Assembly (NCBI RefSeq): GCF_037076555.1 | Contig: NZ_AP029023.1 | Coordinates: 2,728,001 to 2,792,000 of the forward strand | Length of the DNA stretch: 64,000 nt | Source of the DNA: Methylophilus sp. DW102 | Lineage (GTDB): Bacteria; Pseudomonadota; Gammaproteobacteria; Burkholderiales; Methylophilaceae | Reading direction: 5' to 3' | Program-made: the position numbers and the translations under genes | Shown: positions 34,090 to 43,360 of the stretch, in pieces | Numbering within the stretch: the first letter of the stretch is position 1 | How the letters are laid out: each line of letters begins with the position of its first letter | The notes under the pieces: generated by a model | The model's database searches: none | What the model was told of the DNA's origin: nothing | The model's input: the letters and a program-made list of their open reading frames with translations, nothing else

Positions 34090-35420
34090 GGCAATTCAAT
34101 CTCAAAACGGGCGCCCGCGGCAGTATCGGCCAAGCGTAGCTCGCCGCCATGCGCCTGGACAATCTCGCGCGCCAGGGCCAGGCCCAGGCCGGTACCACCA
34201 CTGCGCGCCGTACTAAAAGGTTCAAACACCTGGGGGCGCAAATGCGCGGGCACGCCACTGCCATTGTCGGCCACCCACAATCGCAGGTGCCCCGAAGTGA
34301 CGCTGTCCAGCCCCAACTCAATCTCGCCTCCCACAGGGATATGCGCCAGCGCATTCAGGATCAGATTGTCCATCACTTGCGCCATTTTATCCGGGTCGAG
34401 CACGGCCTGCGCTTGAGCACGTGTCACCACGGCATCACTCAGGGTTAACTTCCAGCGTGCCTGCTGCGCAGTCAAGGCCTCTTGATGCAAGCTGATCAGG
34501 CTGGTCAGCCAGGCGCGCAAATCCACTGCCTGCTTATGTAGTTGCAAGGGATGCGTCAGTGCCAGCAAACTGGAGATCAGGCTTTCGAGGCGCGAGGTTT
34601 GCGCCAGCACAGCCTCAAAGGCACTCTGGCTGCGTTGCTGATAGCGCTCAGGGGCCGCGGCCATGGCATTTTCAACCTTCATGCGCATGGTGGCTAGCGG
34701 ATTACGGATTTCATGTGCCAACCCGGCAGAAACCCGGCCCAGCGTCGCCATGCGCTCAGACTGCGCCAGCTGTTGCATCAGTGCAGCCATCTGGCGCTGC
34801 CAGCGCAGCAGCATCCAGGCCAGCCAGGCGCCTGACATCACGACCAGGCCTATCAGCAACGCCAACGCCAGGCTCAAATGATTGAGCACCTCTGCCTGAA
34901 TCAGCAACACGCGTTTCATCACCCAGGCAACAGACGTGTCGGTGGCTTGGGTCAGTGGGCAGGCAGCAAACACAATGGCTTCACGCAAACCGGGTCGCAC
35001 CTCCAGAATCAACTGATGGCTGCGGCTGGCCAGTTCGGCGGTGGCAGTGATTTTTTCAAGTTCGGCCACTGGCGGATCACGCTTGACACCCGTGCCATCG
35101 TACGTAGGAAAGGCATATGCAAACACGCCTTGCTCTGGCCGCCAAAAGCCGCCTTCACTGCCGGGCTCTTCGCGTAGTGCAAGATCTATCACCGCCTGCC
35201 AGCCTGCCTGCGCTGAAGCACTCTCCAGCCTCGCAAGGTGTACCCCATGTTGCATGGCCTGGCAGCTGGCAGCCGCATGCAGCCTGGCCTCGGCAATCTG
35301 CGAGGCCGCGCCCTGGCGGCTCAGTTCGATCAACAGCCAGACCAGCAAGGCCGAGACGGCCGCAATCACAGCCCAGAGCAGGAGCAGGTCTCGGCGCACC
35401 TTGTGGGTATGGGTCTGCAT
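34074..35420 (-). CDS. Membrane sensor histidine kinase (NtrB/AtoS-like)
   Basis: A 448-residue inner-membrane kinase with transmembrane helices at about 11-33 and 182-205 enclosing a roughly 145-residue periplasmic sensor region that I cannot classify. The HisKA phospho-acceptor is His236 in LAHEIRNPLATMRM; the ATPase domain has NLILNALAHIP, VADNGSGVP and GGTGLGLALAREIVQAHGG. It is cognate to the response regulator, which it overlaps by 16 bases. The start at 35420 (MQTHTHKVRR) removes 23 upstream codons that carry no plausible signal; the ribosome site is weak. Confidence 0.92.
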   Translation of the reverse strand: MQTHTHKVRRDLLLLWAVIAAVSALLVWLLIELSRQGAASQIAEARLHAAASCQAMQHGVHLARLESASAQAGWQAVIDLALREEPGSEGGFWRPEQGVFAYAFPTYDGTGVKRDPPVAELEKITATAELASRSHQLILEVRPGLREAIVFAACPLTQATDTSVAWVMKRVLLIQAEVLNHLSLALALLIGLVVMSGAWLAWMLLRWQRQMAALMQQLAQSERMATLGRVSAGLAHEIRNPLATMRMKVENAMAAAPERYQQRSQSAFEAVLAQTSRLESLISSLLALTHPLQLHKQAVDLRAWLTSLISLHQEALTAQQARWKLTLSDAVVTRAQAQAVLDPDKMAQVMDNLILNALAHIPVGGEIELGLDSVTSGHLRLWVADNGSGVPAHLRPQVFEPFSTARSGGTGLGLALAREIVQAHGGELRLADTAAGARFEIELPWHTS

Positions 35421-35646
35421 AAAAAGCCTGTGTAGAGTCGATGGTGTGAATAAGAGGGTTGAAGCGGCAACCACACGGTAGCACATCACTCACAGCGCTT
35501 CAATCAGGCTGGCGCTGACAAGCCTTGGCGGCTGACCAAGCACACCGCAAGACTGGACCCCGTGCGATTGTAAGCCCGCTGTAATCCAGCTTTGTTAGTC
35601 TGGCCATGGCTGTTAGTATTTCTGTCCCCCCTCACGTCTGGAGTCG

Positions 35647-37032
35647 ATGATGACGGATGACGCATTGATCATTGATCAACGTTTTGGTCTGGGCGCACGC
35701 GCCGCTGCCACTACGCCCTCAAATAGTGTCTCGCAGGCATTGCTGGACGAATTTGGCCGTTACCAGGCCTTGCCGCCATTGTGGCAGCAATACCAGCAAA
35801 CGCTGCCGTCCATCGAGCAAGAGATGCAGGAAATGCGCATGATTAATCAGGCCGGATCACCTGAGGACAAACTGCAGTTGCGCCGCCAGATGCGTAACGA
35901 AGCGCGTGACAACTATACCGAGGCAGTGCAGGTACGCGCGCAAGTGGCGCAGCAGACCGATACCCCGTTTGTGGAAAGACTGGTGCATTTCTGGTCCAAC
36001 CATTTTGCAATTTCGGCACAAAAATCGCAGGTCACACAACTGGCCGGATTGTTTGAACTGCAAGCCATCCGTCCGTTTGTACTGGGCACGTTTAAAGACA
36101 TGCTGTTTGCGGTCGAGAAGCATCCGGCCATGTTGATCTACCTAGACCAGCAGCAATCACGCGGGCCACAAAGCGAAGCCGTACAACGGCAAATGCGCCG
36201 CCAGCCGGACAAGAAAAGCGGCCTCAATGAGAACCTTGCCCGCGAAATTCTGGAACTGCACACGCTGGGCGTGCGTAGCGGTTATAGCCAACAGGACGTG
36301 ACCGAATTTGCACGCGCACTGACCGGCTGGACCGTGCCCGGCCCCAAGCTCACAGGCGAGACCGATGCGCGCTATCCTGGCTTTGTCTTTAATGAGCGCG
36401 TGCACGAGCCTGATGTCCGTCAGTTACTCGGCAAAACCTACGCGCAACCGGGCGTGCAACAAGCCGAAGCCATCCTCACTGACTTGGCCGCCGCCCCGGC
36501 CACGGCCACGCATGTAGCGACCAAACTGGCCTGCCATTTTGCTGGCGACCAGCCACCGCCCACCCTCATTAACCGGCTACGCGACACATATCTGCAAACC
36601 GGGGGCCAACTTCCGGCACTGTATCGCGTGCTGATGGAAGCGCCTGAGTGCCGCGTGCCCACGCCGGTCAAGTTCAAAACGCCGTGGGAGTGGCTGATTA
36701 GCAGTGTACGGGCGCTGGACATTGACCTTTCGCATGTCCGCGTCTCGCAAGTCATGACCCAGCTGGGACAACCGATCTGGAAACCAGGCTCGCCCGCCGG
36801 TTATGACGATGTGGCCGAAAGCTGGCTCGCCTCCAACGCCTTGTTGCGCCGGGTGGAGTATGCGCAGCGGCTGGCTTCGCTGACCAAGCTGAGCATGCCA
36901 CCCGCGGTGCTGGCCAATACCGTCCTGCGCGGCAGGCTCAGCCAGGAGACCTTGCAGCAAGTGAGTCGCGCCGAATCTGCGCACACCGGTTTTGCGCTTC
37001 TGCTGGTCAGCCCTGAATTTTTAAGGAGATAG
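35647..37032 (+). CDS. DUF1800-family protein
   Basis: A 461-residue protein. RFGLGAR at the N-terminus, the ERLVHFWSNHFAIS stretch near 110, KSGLNENLAREILELHTLGV near 191 and DVTEFARALTGWTVPG near 220 are DUF1800 landmarks. There is no obvious signal peptide. Function is unknown; DUF1800 genes are almost always paired with DUF1501 genes, as here (2-base gap), suggesting a shared complex or export partnership. GGAG precedes a double ATG (35647 and 35650); the second has better spacing. Confidence 0.9.
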   Translation: MMTDDALIIDQRFGLGARAAATTPSNSVSQALLDEFGRYQALPPLWQQYQQTLPSIEQEMQEMRMINQAGSPEDKLQLRRQMRNEARDNYTEAVQVRAQVAQQTDTPFVERLVHFWSNHFAISAQKSQVTQLAGLFELQAIRPFVLGTFKDMLFAVEKHPAMLIYLDQQQSRGPQSEAVQRQMRRQPDKKSGLNENLAREILELHTLGVRSGYSQQDVTEFARALTGWTVPGPKLTGETDARYPGFVFNERVHEPDVRQLLGKTYAQPGVQQAEAILTDLAAAPATATHVATKLACHFAGDQPPPTLINRLRDTYLQTGGQLPALYRVLMEAPECRVPTPVKFKTPWEWLISSVRALDIDLSHVRVSQVMTQLGQPIWKPGSPAGYDDVAESWLASNALLRRVEYAQRLASLTKLSMPPAVLANTVLRGRLSQETLQQVSRAESAHTGFALLLVSPEFLRR

Positions 37033-37034
37033 CC

Positions 37035-38183
37035 ATGCAGCGCAGACAATTTGTGCAATTATGCGGCGCCGGGCTGGCCGCCTTTTGGCTCCCCAGCTTG
37101 AGTTTTGCGGCAGCAGCGACCGAACAACGTTTTATTTTCATCATCCAGCGCGGCGCGGCCGATGGTTTGAACACCGTGATTCCGTATGCAGATCCCGATT
37201 ACCAGCGCTTGCGTGGCGCCTTGGCCGTGCAAGACATCAATGACACCAAGTTGGACAGCCTGTTTGCGCTACACCCGTCGCTGGTCACGGCCAAGGCGCT
37301 TTACCAGCAGCAACATGCACTGTTTGTACATGCGGTGGCCTCTGCCTACCGCGAGCGTTCCCATTTTGACGGGCAGAATGTGCTGGAAAGTGGGGGGACG
37401 CGTGCTTATCAGCTTAAAGATGGCTGGTTGAACCGCTTGCTCGGCCTGCTGCCGCCCGCCCAAAACGAGGCGATTGCATTCTCCCCCACCATTCCGCTGG
37501 CCTTGCGCGGCAACTATCAGGTCGATGCCTATGCCAGCGCCAAGCTGCCACAACCCTCCGATGATTTACTGTTAAGAGTCAGCCAGCTTTACCAGCAGGA
37601 TGCCCAATTACATGCCGCCTGGGAAAGTGCGATGCAAGTCGAGAATATGGCGGACAAAGGCATGCAAGGACAAAACAGCCAGCAGCCAGCAGCGCTGGGT
37701 AAAATGGTTGGTGATTTTTTAAGCCGGCCAGACGGCCCGCGCATTGCCATGCTGGAAACCGGCGGCTGGGATACCCATAGCGCCCAAAACAGCCGCCTGA
37801 GTAAACAGCTGTCCGACCTGGATACCCTGCTCGCTAGCCTGCAAACCAATCTGGGGAGTCACTGGCAGCAAACGCTGATCATCGTCGCCACCGAATTTGG
37901 CCGCACCGCCGCCGCCAATGGGACAGGCGGCACTGACCATGGCACAGGCGCCGCCATGCTAGCGTTTGGGGGCGCCCTGCCCGCCATCACGGCAAGCAAT
38001 CGAAGCTGGCCAGCCGGCAAAGTCATCGCCGACTGGCCCGGCCTCAAAGACAGCCAGCTGTATCAGGGGCGCGACTTGCAACCCACACTGGCGCTGGATA
38101 AGGCAATCACGGCATTGGTGAGCGCACACTATGGCTTGGAGCCAGGCAAGGTCGCCCGCACACTGTTTCCGGCATCCAGCTGA
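37035..38183 (+). CDS. DUF1501-family secreted protein (sulfatase-like fold)
   Basis: A 382-residue protein with signal sequence MQRRQFVQLCGAGLAAFWLP, possibly Tat-like with a single arginine pair. Family landmarks are FIIQRGAADGLNTVIPY near 36, the HFDGQNVLESG segment near 112, MLETGGWDTHSAQN and ATEFGRTAAANGTGGTDHG. DUF1501 is related to the alkaline-phosphatase/sulfatase superfamily, but a reaction is not established. It follows the DUF1800 gene with a strong AAGGAGA site. Its last 55 bases overlap the YgjP-type peptidase gene on the other strand. Confidence 0.9.
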   Translation: MQRRQFVQLCGAGLAAFWLPSLSFAAAATEQRFIFIIQRGAADGLNTVIPYADPDYQRLRGALAVQDINDTKLDSLFALHPSLVTAKALYQQQHALFVHAVASAYRERSHFDGQNVLESGGTRAYQLKDGWLNRLLGLLPPAQNEAIAFSPTIPLALRGNYQVDAYASAKLPQPSDDLLLRVSQLYQQDAQLHAAWESAMQVENMADKGMQGQNSQQPAALGKMVGDFLSRPDGPRIAMLETGGWDTHSAQNSRLSKQLSDLDTLLASLQTNLGSHWQQTLIIVATEFGRTAAANGTGGTDHGTGAAMLAFGGALPAITASNRSWPAGKVIADWPGLKDSQLYQGRDLQPTLALDKAITALVSAHYGLEPGKVARTLFPASS

Positions 38184-38686
38184 TGTTTTTGCAGGGCGCC
38201 CCATAACAAATACACCCGGCAATCAAACTCATATTGCATGTAGTCGGGTTCCATATGCAGACAGAGCTGGTAAAACGCCTTGTCATGCTCGCGCTCTTTG
38301 AGATGTGCCAGTTCGTGTACCACGATCATGTTGAGAAATGCCAGCGGCGCCGTTTTAAAAAAAGCCGAAATCCGGATTTCTTTTTTGGCTTTGAGCTTGC
38401 CGCCCTGCACCCGCGAAATGGCGGCATTGAGCCCCAGTGTCTGCTTTTCTATGGTGAGCCGGTTGTCGAAATAGACCTTGTCGAGCAAGGGCGCGTTTTT
38501 CAAATAGCGCTGCTTGAGCGCATTACAAAAATCATACAGCGCCTTGTCACTTTGAATCGTGTGCGTCTCGGGATAACGCTGCTGCAGATAATTGCCCAGT
38601 TGGCCCTGGGCATGCAACTGGGCAATTTGCGCACGTAAATGCGAGGGATACCCCGGCAGAAATTGTTGAATCAAGGTCGCAGACAT
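38129..38686 (-). CDS. YgjP-like (M48/DUF45) metallopeptidase
   Basis: A 185-residue cytoplasmic protein with the zinc motif VHELAHLKEREHD (HExxH) and KETRISAFFK-like preceding text, as in YgjP/DUF45 proteins found beside restriction and repair genes elsewhere. A downstream His/Glu motif (HMEPDY) probably completes the site. The gene overlaps the 3' end of the DUF1501 gene by 55 bases, tail to tail. No ribosome site is obvious before the ATG at 38686. Substrate unknown. Confidence 0.82.
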   Translation of the reverse strand: MSATLIQQFLPGYPSHLRAQIAQLHAQGQLGNYLQQRYPETHTIQSDKALYDFCNALKQRYLKNAPLLDKVYFDNRLTIEKQTLGLNAAISRVQGGKLKAKKEIRISAFFKTAPLAFLNMIVVHELAHLKEREHDKAFYQLCLHMEPDYMQYEFDCRVYLLWGALQKHQLDAGNSVRATLPGSKP

Positions 38687-38729
38687 GCCGCCATTTTAAA
38701 CGGCAACGGCCACAACATTCAAAAATCAG

Positions 38730-38996
38730 TTACATCGAAAAATCAGAAGACAGATCCATGGTGTTGGGACCAGTTTCCTCCTGATAGGTAGATGTCGTCA
38801 CCGGCGGTGCTGACGCCCGTTTCCAGGCATCATATGCCTGTTGATCGACAGGACTCAGCTGCGCGATGGCCTCCGCATTCAGGCTCGCAAAAGGGCGGCC
38901 ATCTTGCGTCGTCGCGCCCGCATCTGCCGCGCAGGCCACCCCGACCACTGCAGACAAGATCGTCGCCAATATCCATACATTAGTGAAAAGTCTCAT
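38730..38996 (-). CDS. Hypothetical small secreted protein
   Basis: An 88-residue protein with a signal peptide (about 1-23, ending ACA-AD) and a short, hydrophilic mature part (LNAEAIAQLSPVDQQAYDAWKRA). I do not recognise it. The ATG at 38996 has a modest upstream purine stretch. The gene lies 43 bases upstream of the peptidase gene on the same strand. Confidence 0.55.
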   Translation of the reverse strand: MRLFTNVWILATILSAVVGVACAADAGATTQDGRPFASLNAEAIAQLSPVDQQAYDAWKRASAPPVTTSTYQEETGPNTMDLSSDFSM

Positions 38997-39305
38997 TGTT
39001 GGCCTCTTGCATACCTATGACCGCATAGACTAAGCCAGCTGCCGCCAGGCCACAACGGGAAAGCTTCCTGTTAACAGCCGCTTAAACCAGTTCATCCTGC
39101 GTCAGGCCAATCAAACCATCACAGGCCGGCCAATTTTCTGCCTCATCTACCGTCGCGCATGCGCGGTATCCATCAAAAATGCCATGAACACTGCGTACGT
39201 GCAAAGACAATATAGATATCGCGTAAATATTGCAGTATGCTAATTACTCTGCTATGGACAATCGCACTTCGCCCTGGTCAACATTGGTAGCGCAAAAAAC
39301 ATCGC
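38997..39305. other. Intergenic region between divergent genes
   Basis: A 309-base gap. I see no coding frame, repeat or clear promoter motif in it; it must hold the start signals for the small secreted protein (minus) and the diguanylate cyclase (plus). Confidence 0.5.
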
Positions 39306-41192
39306 ATGATCACGCATAAAAAGTTATTAACTCGCTTGACCGTTGTGCTCTGGATAGAACTTGTGCTCGCACTGTCTGTGCTTGGCGGCTTGATTGCGCT
39401 CAATATTTACCATGAGCATGCGCAAATTGAAGCGAATGAACGCGACCGCCTGATTACGCAAGCCAATGTCATTTCAAAAAACCTGGCCTTCCAGTTTCAA
39501 GGCGCCAATCAAGCCTTACTGGCCATTATTCAAGAAATCCCGGAGTGGAAACATCAACAGCAAGTCGCGACCAAACGCTTGACAACCATGGCGAGCACCA
39601 TGCCAGGAATACGGGGATTTGACGTGTTTGATGCCGATGGAACACTGATATACACTAGTTTTCCAGAATATCTCGGCATGAACTTCAGTTACCGTGATTA
39701 TTACCAGACCGCCCGGCGGGTTCGAGATCCCGATAGGCTTTACGTTTCGCCCCCGTTCACCGGCATGAGCGGTAACTATATACTCAACCTGACCCGGATC
39801 ATTCCTGGCAAGCAGGGTGAGTTTTCCGGGATTGTCACTGCCATTCTGGATCCCGAATATTTTAAACCGCTGCTAGCCTCTGTGTTATACACGCAGGATA
39901 GCCGCAGTTCCCTGATACATAGCAAAGGCGTGCTGTTCATGAGCGTGCCCGACAACGGGCTCAAGCCGGGCACAAATCTGGCAACCCCTGGTTCATTTTT
40001 TACCCGGCATATCCAAAGCGGCAAAGCGGTGACCGTATTTAGTGGTCAATTATATTCAACCCGGCAGCAGCGTATGGTGGCTCAAACCACACTGGCCCCC
40101 GGCGACCTCAAACTGCATAGCACACTCATGGTAGCGGTCAGCCGCGACCTTGAACGCATTTTTAGATACTGGTACGAAAATGCCATGATTCAGATCATCT
40201 GTTTCAGTATTTTTGCACTCTTTACATTCACTATGTTGTTTGTATTCCAACGCCGTGAAAGCAAACACGCGCGAATGGCGGCTGAACATTCACACGCCCT
40301 GTTTCAATCCGAAAAACTGTTTCGCTCAACCTATGACTCCGCAGCCATCGGCATGGCTTTGCTAGGCCTCGATGGCAGGTTTATGCAGGCAAATCGGGCC
40401 TTATGCCATATGCTGGGGGAAGATGAAGCGGCGTTATGCCAGAAAACCATCCAGCAGATCACCCACCCTGACGACCACCAACTTGACCATCTGCTGCTGG
40501 ACTCGCTGCTCACTAGCCAGCGAGATAACTATCAGGTAGAAAAGCGCTTTTTTCATAGCCAAGGTCATACGCTTTGGGTATTGTTGACCTACTCCTCCAT
40601 TAAAGATGAAGCCGGCCAGCTCCAGCACTTTGTCGTACAAATACAAGATATTACTGAGTACAAGGCGCTACAGGAAAAATTGCAGAAGCAAGCCAATCAA
40701 GACTTTTTAACCGGATTGCCCAATCGACGCCACTTTATCCAAGAGGCCAATATCGCGCTGGCAAGACTCAAACGCCGTGGCGGCGCCATCGCTTTATTGA
40801 TGATAGACATCGATCATTTCAAGAAAATCAATGACAACTATGGCCACCAGGCTGGCGATGTTGTATTGCAAGCGTTTGCCCGGCAATGTCAGACGCAGTT
40901 GCGCGATATTGATTTGATCAGCCGCTATGGTGGTGAGGAGTTTGCGATTTTGTTGCCAGATACGCAGAAAGAACAAGCGATAGAAGTCGCGGAGCGCTTG
41001 CGAACGACTGCAGCCAACACCGAAATGCACCTTGGAAACCACCGCGCTCTTCACCTGACTATTTCGATTGGCTTAGCTGCCACCTCGGAGACCAGCATCA
41101 GCTTGGAAAAACTGCTGATCAAGGCAGATGCGGCTCTCTATCAGGCCAAACAGTCTGGACGAAACGCCGTCAGTATTGCGCAAACAGACTGA
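39306..41192 (+). CDS. Membrane Cache-PAS-GGDEF diguanylate cyclase
   Basis: A 628-residue inner-membrane enzyme making c-di-GMP. Transmembrane helices at about 12-34 and 294-318 enclose a periplasmic double-Cache sensor (GIRGFDVFDADGTLIYTSF, FSYRDYYQTARR). A PAS domain (about 335-455, FRSTYDSAAIGMALLGLDGR) and a GGDEF domain follow; the active site is GGEEF in ISRYGGEEFAILL, with an RxxD inhibitory site (RDID) five residues earlier, so product feedback is expected. No EAL domain is present. The start is at ATG 39306 with weak upstream signals. Monocistronic. Confidence 0.93.
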   Translation: MITHKKLLTRLTVVLWIELVLALSVLGGLIALNIYHEHAQIEANERDRLITQANVISKNLAFQFQGANQALLAIIQEIPEWKHQQQVATKRLTTMASTMPGIRGFDVFDADGTLIYTSFPEYLGMNFSYRDYYQTARRVRDPDRLYVSPPFTGMSGNYILNLTRIIPGKQGEFSGIVTAILDPEYFKPLLASVLYTQDSRSSLIHSKGVLFMSVPDNGLKPGTNLATPGSFFTRHIQSGKAVTVFSGQLYSTRQQRMVAQTTLAPGDLKLHSTLMVAVSRDLERIFRYWYENAMIQIICFSIFALFTFTMLFVFQRRESKHARMAAEHSHALFQSEKLFRSTYDSAAIGMALLGLDGRFMQANRALCHMLGEDEAALCQKTIQQITHPDDHQLDHLLLDSLLTSQRDNYQVEKRFFHSQGHTLWVLLTYSSIKDEAGQLQHFVVQIQDITEYKALQEKLQKQANQDFLTGLPNRRHFIQEANIALARLKRRGGAIALLMIDIDHFKKINDNYGHQAGDVVLQAFARQCQTQLRDIDLISRYGGEEFAILLPDTQKEQAIEVAERLRTTAANTEMHLGNHRALHLTISIGLAATSETSISLEKLLIKADAALYQAKQSGRNAVSIAQTD

Positions 41193-41431
41193 CCAGCACC
41201 GATACTGACTGTCTGACAGCAAGATTATCCACGCTGATGTACTATACAAGAGTCAGCAAGATGGGTGTAGACTGTGACTCATCATAAAAACCACGGTTCA
41301 GCGAGCTGCAAGAATACTTTTGCAGCATCAGCTCTCTCGGCAGCCCAGTGGTCGCATGTGCTTCTTTTCAACAGTGCAACATCAACTATTAAAATAAAAA
41401 TATTAAGTGCAGTCACCATGGGAGATTGGGT

Positions 41432-42943
41432 ATGCATGATGAAAGTGGAGACGTTGCGCGAGCCAATCTGCGCTTCCGGCAAGTAGTAGAAGCCGCCCCG
41501 ACCGCCATGGTAATGGTAAACAGTCGCGGCCTGATCGAACTCGTCAATACACAGACAGAACTCATTTTTGGCTACCCAAGAGAAGAGTTGCTGGGACAAA
41601 GCATAGACATTTTGTTACCTGAGCGCTTCCGCCAACAGCATCCGCATCATCGCGCCGCCTTTTTCTCAGACCTCAGACCTCGCGCCATGGGTAGCGGACG
41701 TGACTTGTATGGCCGCCGCAAGGATGGCACCGAGTTTCCTGTCGAGGTCGGGCTCAATCCCATTGAAACCGATGATGGCGTCAAAGTCTTGTCAGCCATT
41801 ACCGACATTTCGGCACGCAAGCGCATGGAAGCGCGCTTTCGCCAGGTCGTCGAAGCCGCGCCCAATGCCATGGTGATGGTGAATAAAAATGGCTTGATCG
41901 AAATGGTCAATCCGCAAACAGAACGTATTTTCGGCTACCCGCGCGAGGAGCTGCTGGGGCAATCCATAGATATGTTGCTGCCCGAGCGCTTGCGCCATCA
42001 GCATGCCCATCACCGGGCCTTCTTTTTTTCCGAGCTGAGTCCGCGGGCGATGGGCACCGGGCGGGACCTGTATGGCCGCCGCAAGGACGGCAGTGAGTTT
42101 CCTGTCGAGGTCGGGCTCAATCCGATAGAAACCGATGACGGCGTCAAGGTGCTGTCGGCCATTACGGACATTTCTGCCCGTGTCAAAGCCAGTGAAAAGC
42201 TGGCGCAACACCGTGACGAGCTGGAGCGCAGCAATAAAGAATTGGCCACTTTTGCCTATGTGGCCTCCCACGACCTCAAGTCCCCATTACGCGGCATTTT
42301 CCAAATTTCGCACTGGATCGAAGAAGACCTTAACCAGGGCAAAGTGGAGGCCATTAGTGGACACATGTCCCTGTTGCGCGGACGGTTGCGCAGAATGGAA
42401 CGCCTGCTGGATGATTTACTGGCCTATTCGCGCGCCGGACGTTTGGAAGGCAGCGTCAGCCAGGTCGACCTGGGCAAAGTAGCGCAGTCCATTTTTGAGA
42501 TGCAAGCCCCGCCTGCAGGCTTTAGCCTGAAGATGGCAGACGATTTGCCCACGTTTTATACGCTAGCCACCCCGCTGGAACAGGTGCTGCGCAATCTGTT
42601 TAGCAATGCCATCAAACACCATGATCAAACGCGCGGCAGCATTCAGTTGCAATGGCAGCAGGCCAACCCGCATTACTATGAGTTCAGCGTCATTGATGAT
42701 GGGCCGGGCATCTCCCCAGAATACCAGGAGCGGGTTTATATCATGTTCCAGACCTTGAGGCCGCGCGATGAGGTGGAAGGGAGTGGCATGGGATTGGCAC
42801 TGGTTAAAAAAATCGTCGAAGCCTATGGGGGCAGTACCAGCATCCGCTCCGATGGTCAGCGCGGCTGTGCGATCACGTTCACCTGGCCGATCAATATAGA
42901 AGAAAGGTTGATGCGTGCAAATCCTGCCCAAACATCGTTATAA
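41432..42943 (+). CDS. Soluble histidine kinase with two near-identical PAS domains
   Basis: A 503-residue kinase with no membrane helix. PAS1 (about 12-125) and PAS2 (about 133-246) are almost the same sequence, with a repeat period of 121 residues (363 bases); both read FGYPREELLGQSID then DLYGRRKDG then ETDDGVKVLSAITDISAR. A phytochrome-type HisKA follows (SHDLKSPLRGI, with His as phospho-acceptor) and an ATPase domain (FSNAIKHHDQ, DDGPGI, GSGMGLALVKKIVEAYGG). The cofactor of the PAS domains is unknown. The start at 41432 follows GGAGA. The response regulator gene overlaps its end by 29 bases. Confidence 0.92.
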   Translation: MHDESGDVARANLRFRQVVEAAPTAMVMVNSRGLIELVNTQTELIFGYPREELLGQSIDILLPERFRQQHPHHRAAFFSDLRPRAMGSGRDLYGRRKDGTEFPVEVGLNPIETDDGVKVLSAITDISARKRMEARFRQVVEAAPNAMVMVNKNGLIEMVNPQTERIFGYPREELLGQSIDMLLPERLRHQHAHHRAFFFSELSPRAMGTGRDLYGRRKDGSEFPVEVGLNPIETDDGVKVLSAITDISARVKASEKLAQHRDELERSNKELATFAYVASHDLKSPLRGIFQISHWIEEDLNQGKVEAISGHMSLLRGRLRRMERLLDDLLAYSRAGRLEGSVSQVDLGKVAQSIFEMQAPPAGFSLKMADDLPTFYTLATPLEQVLRNLFSNAIKHHDQTRGSIQLQWQQANPHYYEFSVIDDGPGISPEYQERVYIMFQTLRPRDEVEGSGMGLALVKKIVEAYGGSTSIRSDGQRGCAITFTWPINIEERLMRANPAQTSL

Positions 42944-43358
42944 GGAAGTATCGTTGCTGATTGTTGACGATGACGACATTGATGCCATCTCGCTGGAGCG
43001 CGCATTACGCAAATTAAGACTGTTGAACACCCTGTTTCGTGCCCGCGATGGCCGTGAAGCGCTGGAGTTGCTGCGTTCGGGCCAGATTCCTGCACCCTAT
43101 ATTATCCTGCTTGACCTGAATATGCCGCGCATGAATGGCCTGGAGTTTCTGGAAGCGTTACGCACGGATCCATTATTAACCCATGCTGTGGTGTTTGTGC
43201 TGACGACGTCAAAATCAGACGAGGACCTGGTCGCAGCCTACCGCAAACATGTCGCGGGCTATGTCTTCAAGCAGCACATGGACCGCGACTTTATGGAAGT
43301 CATGGGGCTAATTGAGCATTATTGGCGCATTGTTGAGCTGCCAGCCACGAAGGAGTAA
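42915..43358 (+). CDS. Single-domain response regulator (Rcp1-type)
   Basis: A 147-residue receiver with no output domain. Acidic pocket IVDDDDIDA, phospho-acceptor Asp67 in IILLDLNMPRMNGLEF, Thr in LTTSKSDEDL, and a Lys in GYVFKQHMD. This type commonly pairs with phytochrome-like kinases, as with the upstream gene, and may be a phosphotransfer link to the next gene. The start is GTG 42915, preceded by GAAAGG; a TTG at 42955 with AAGGAAG is an alternative. It is 2 bases from the REC-GGDEF-EAL gene. Confidence 0.88.
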   Translation: MQILPKHRYKEVSLLIVDDDDIDAISLERALRKLRLLNTLFRARDGREALELLRSGQIPAPYIILLDLNMPRMNGLEFLEALRTDPLLTHAVVFVLTTSKSDEDLVAAYRKHVAGYVFKQHMDRDFMEVMGLIEHYWRIVELPATKE

Positions 43359-43360
43359 CC

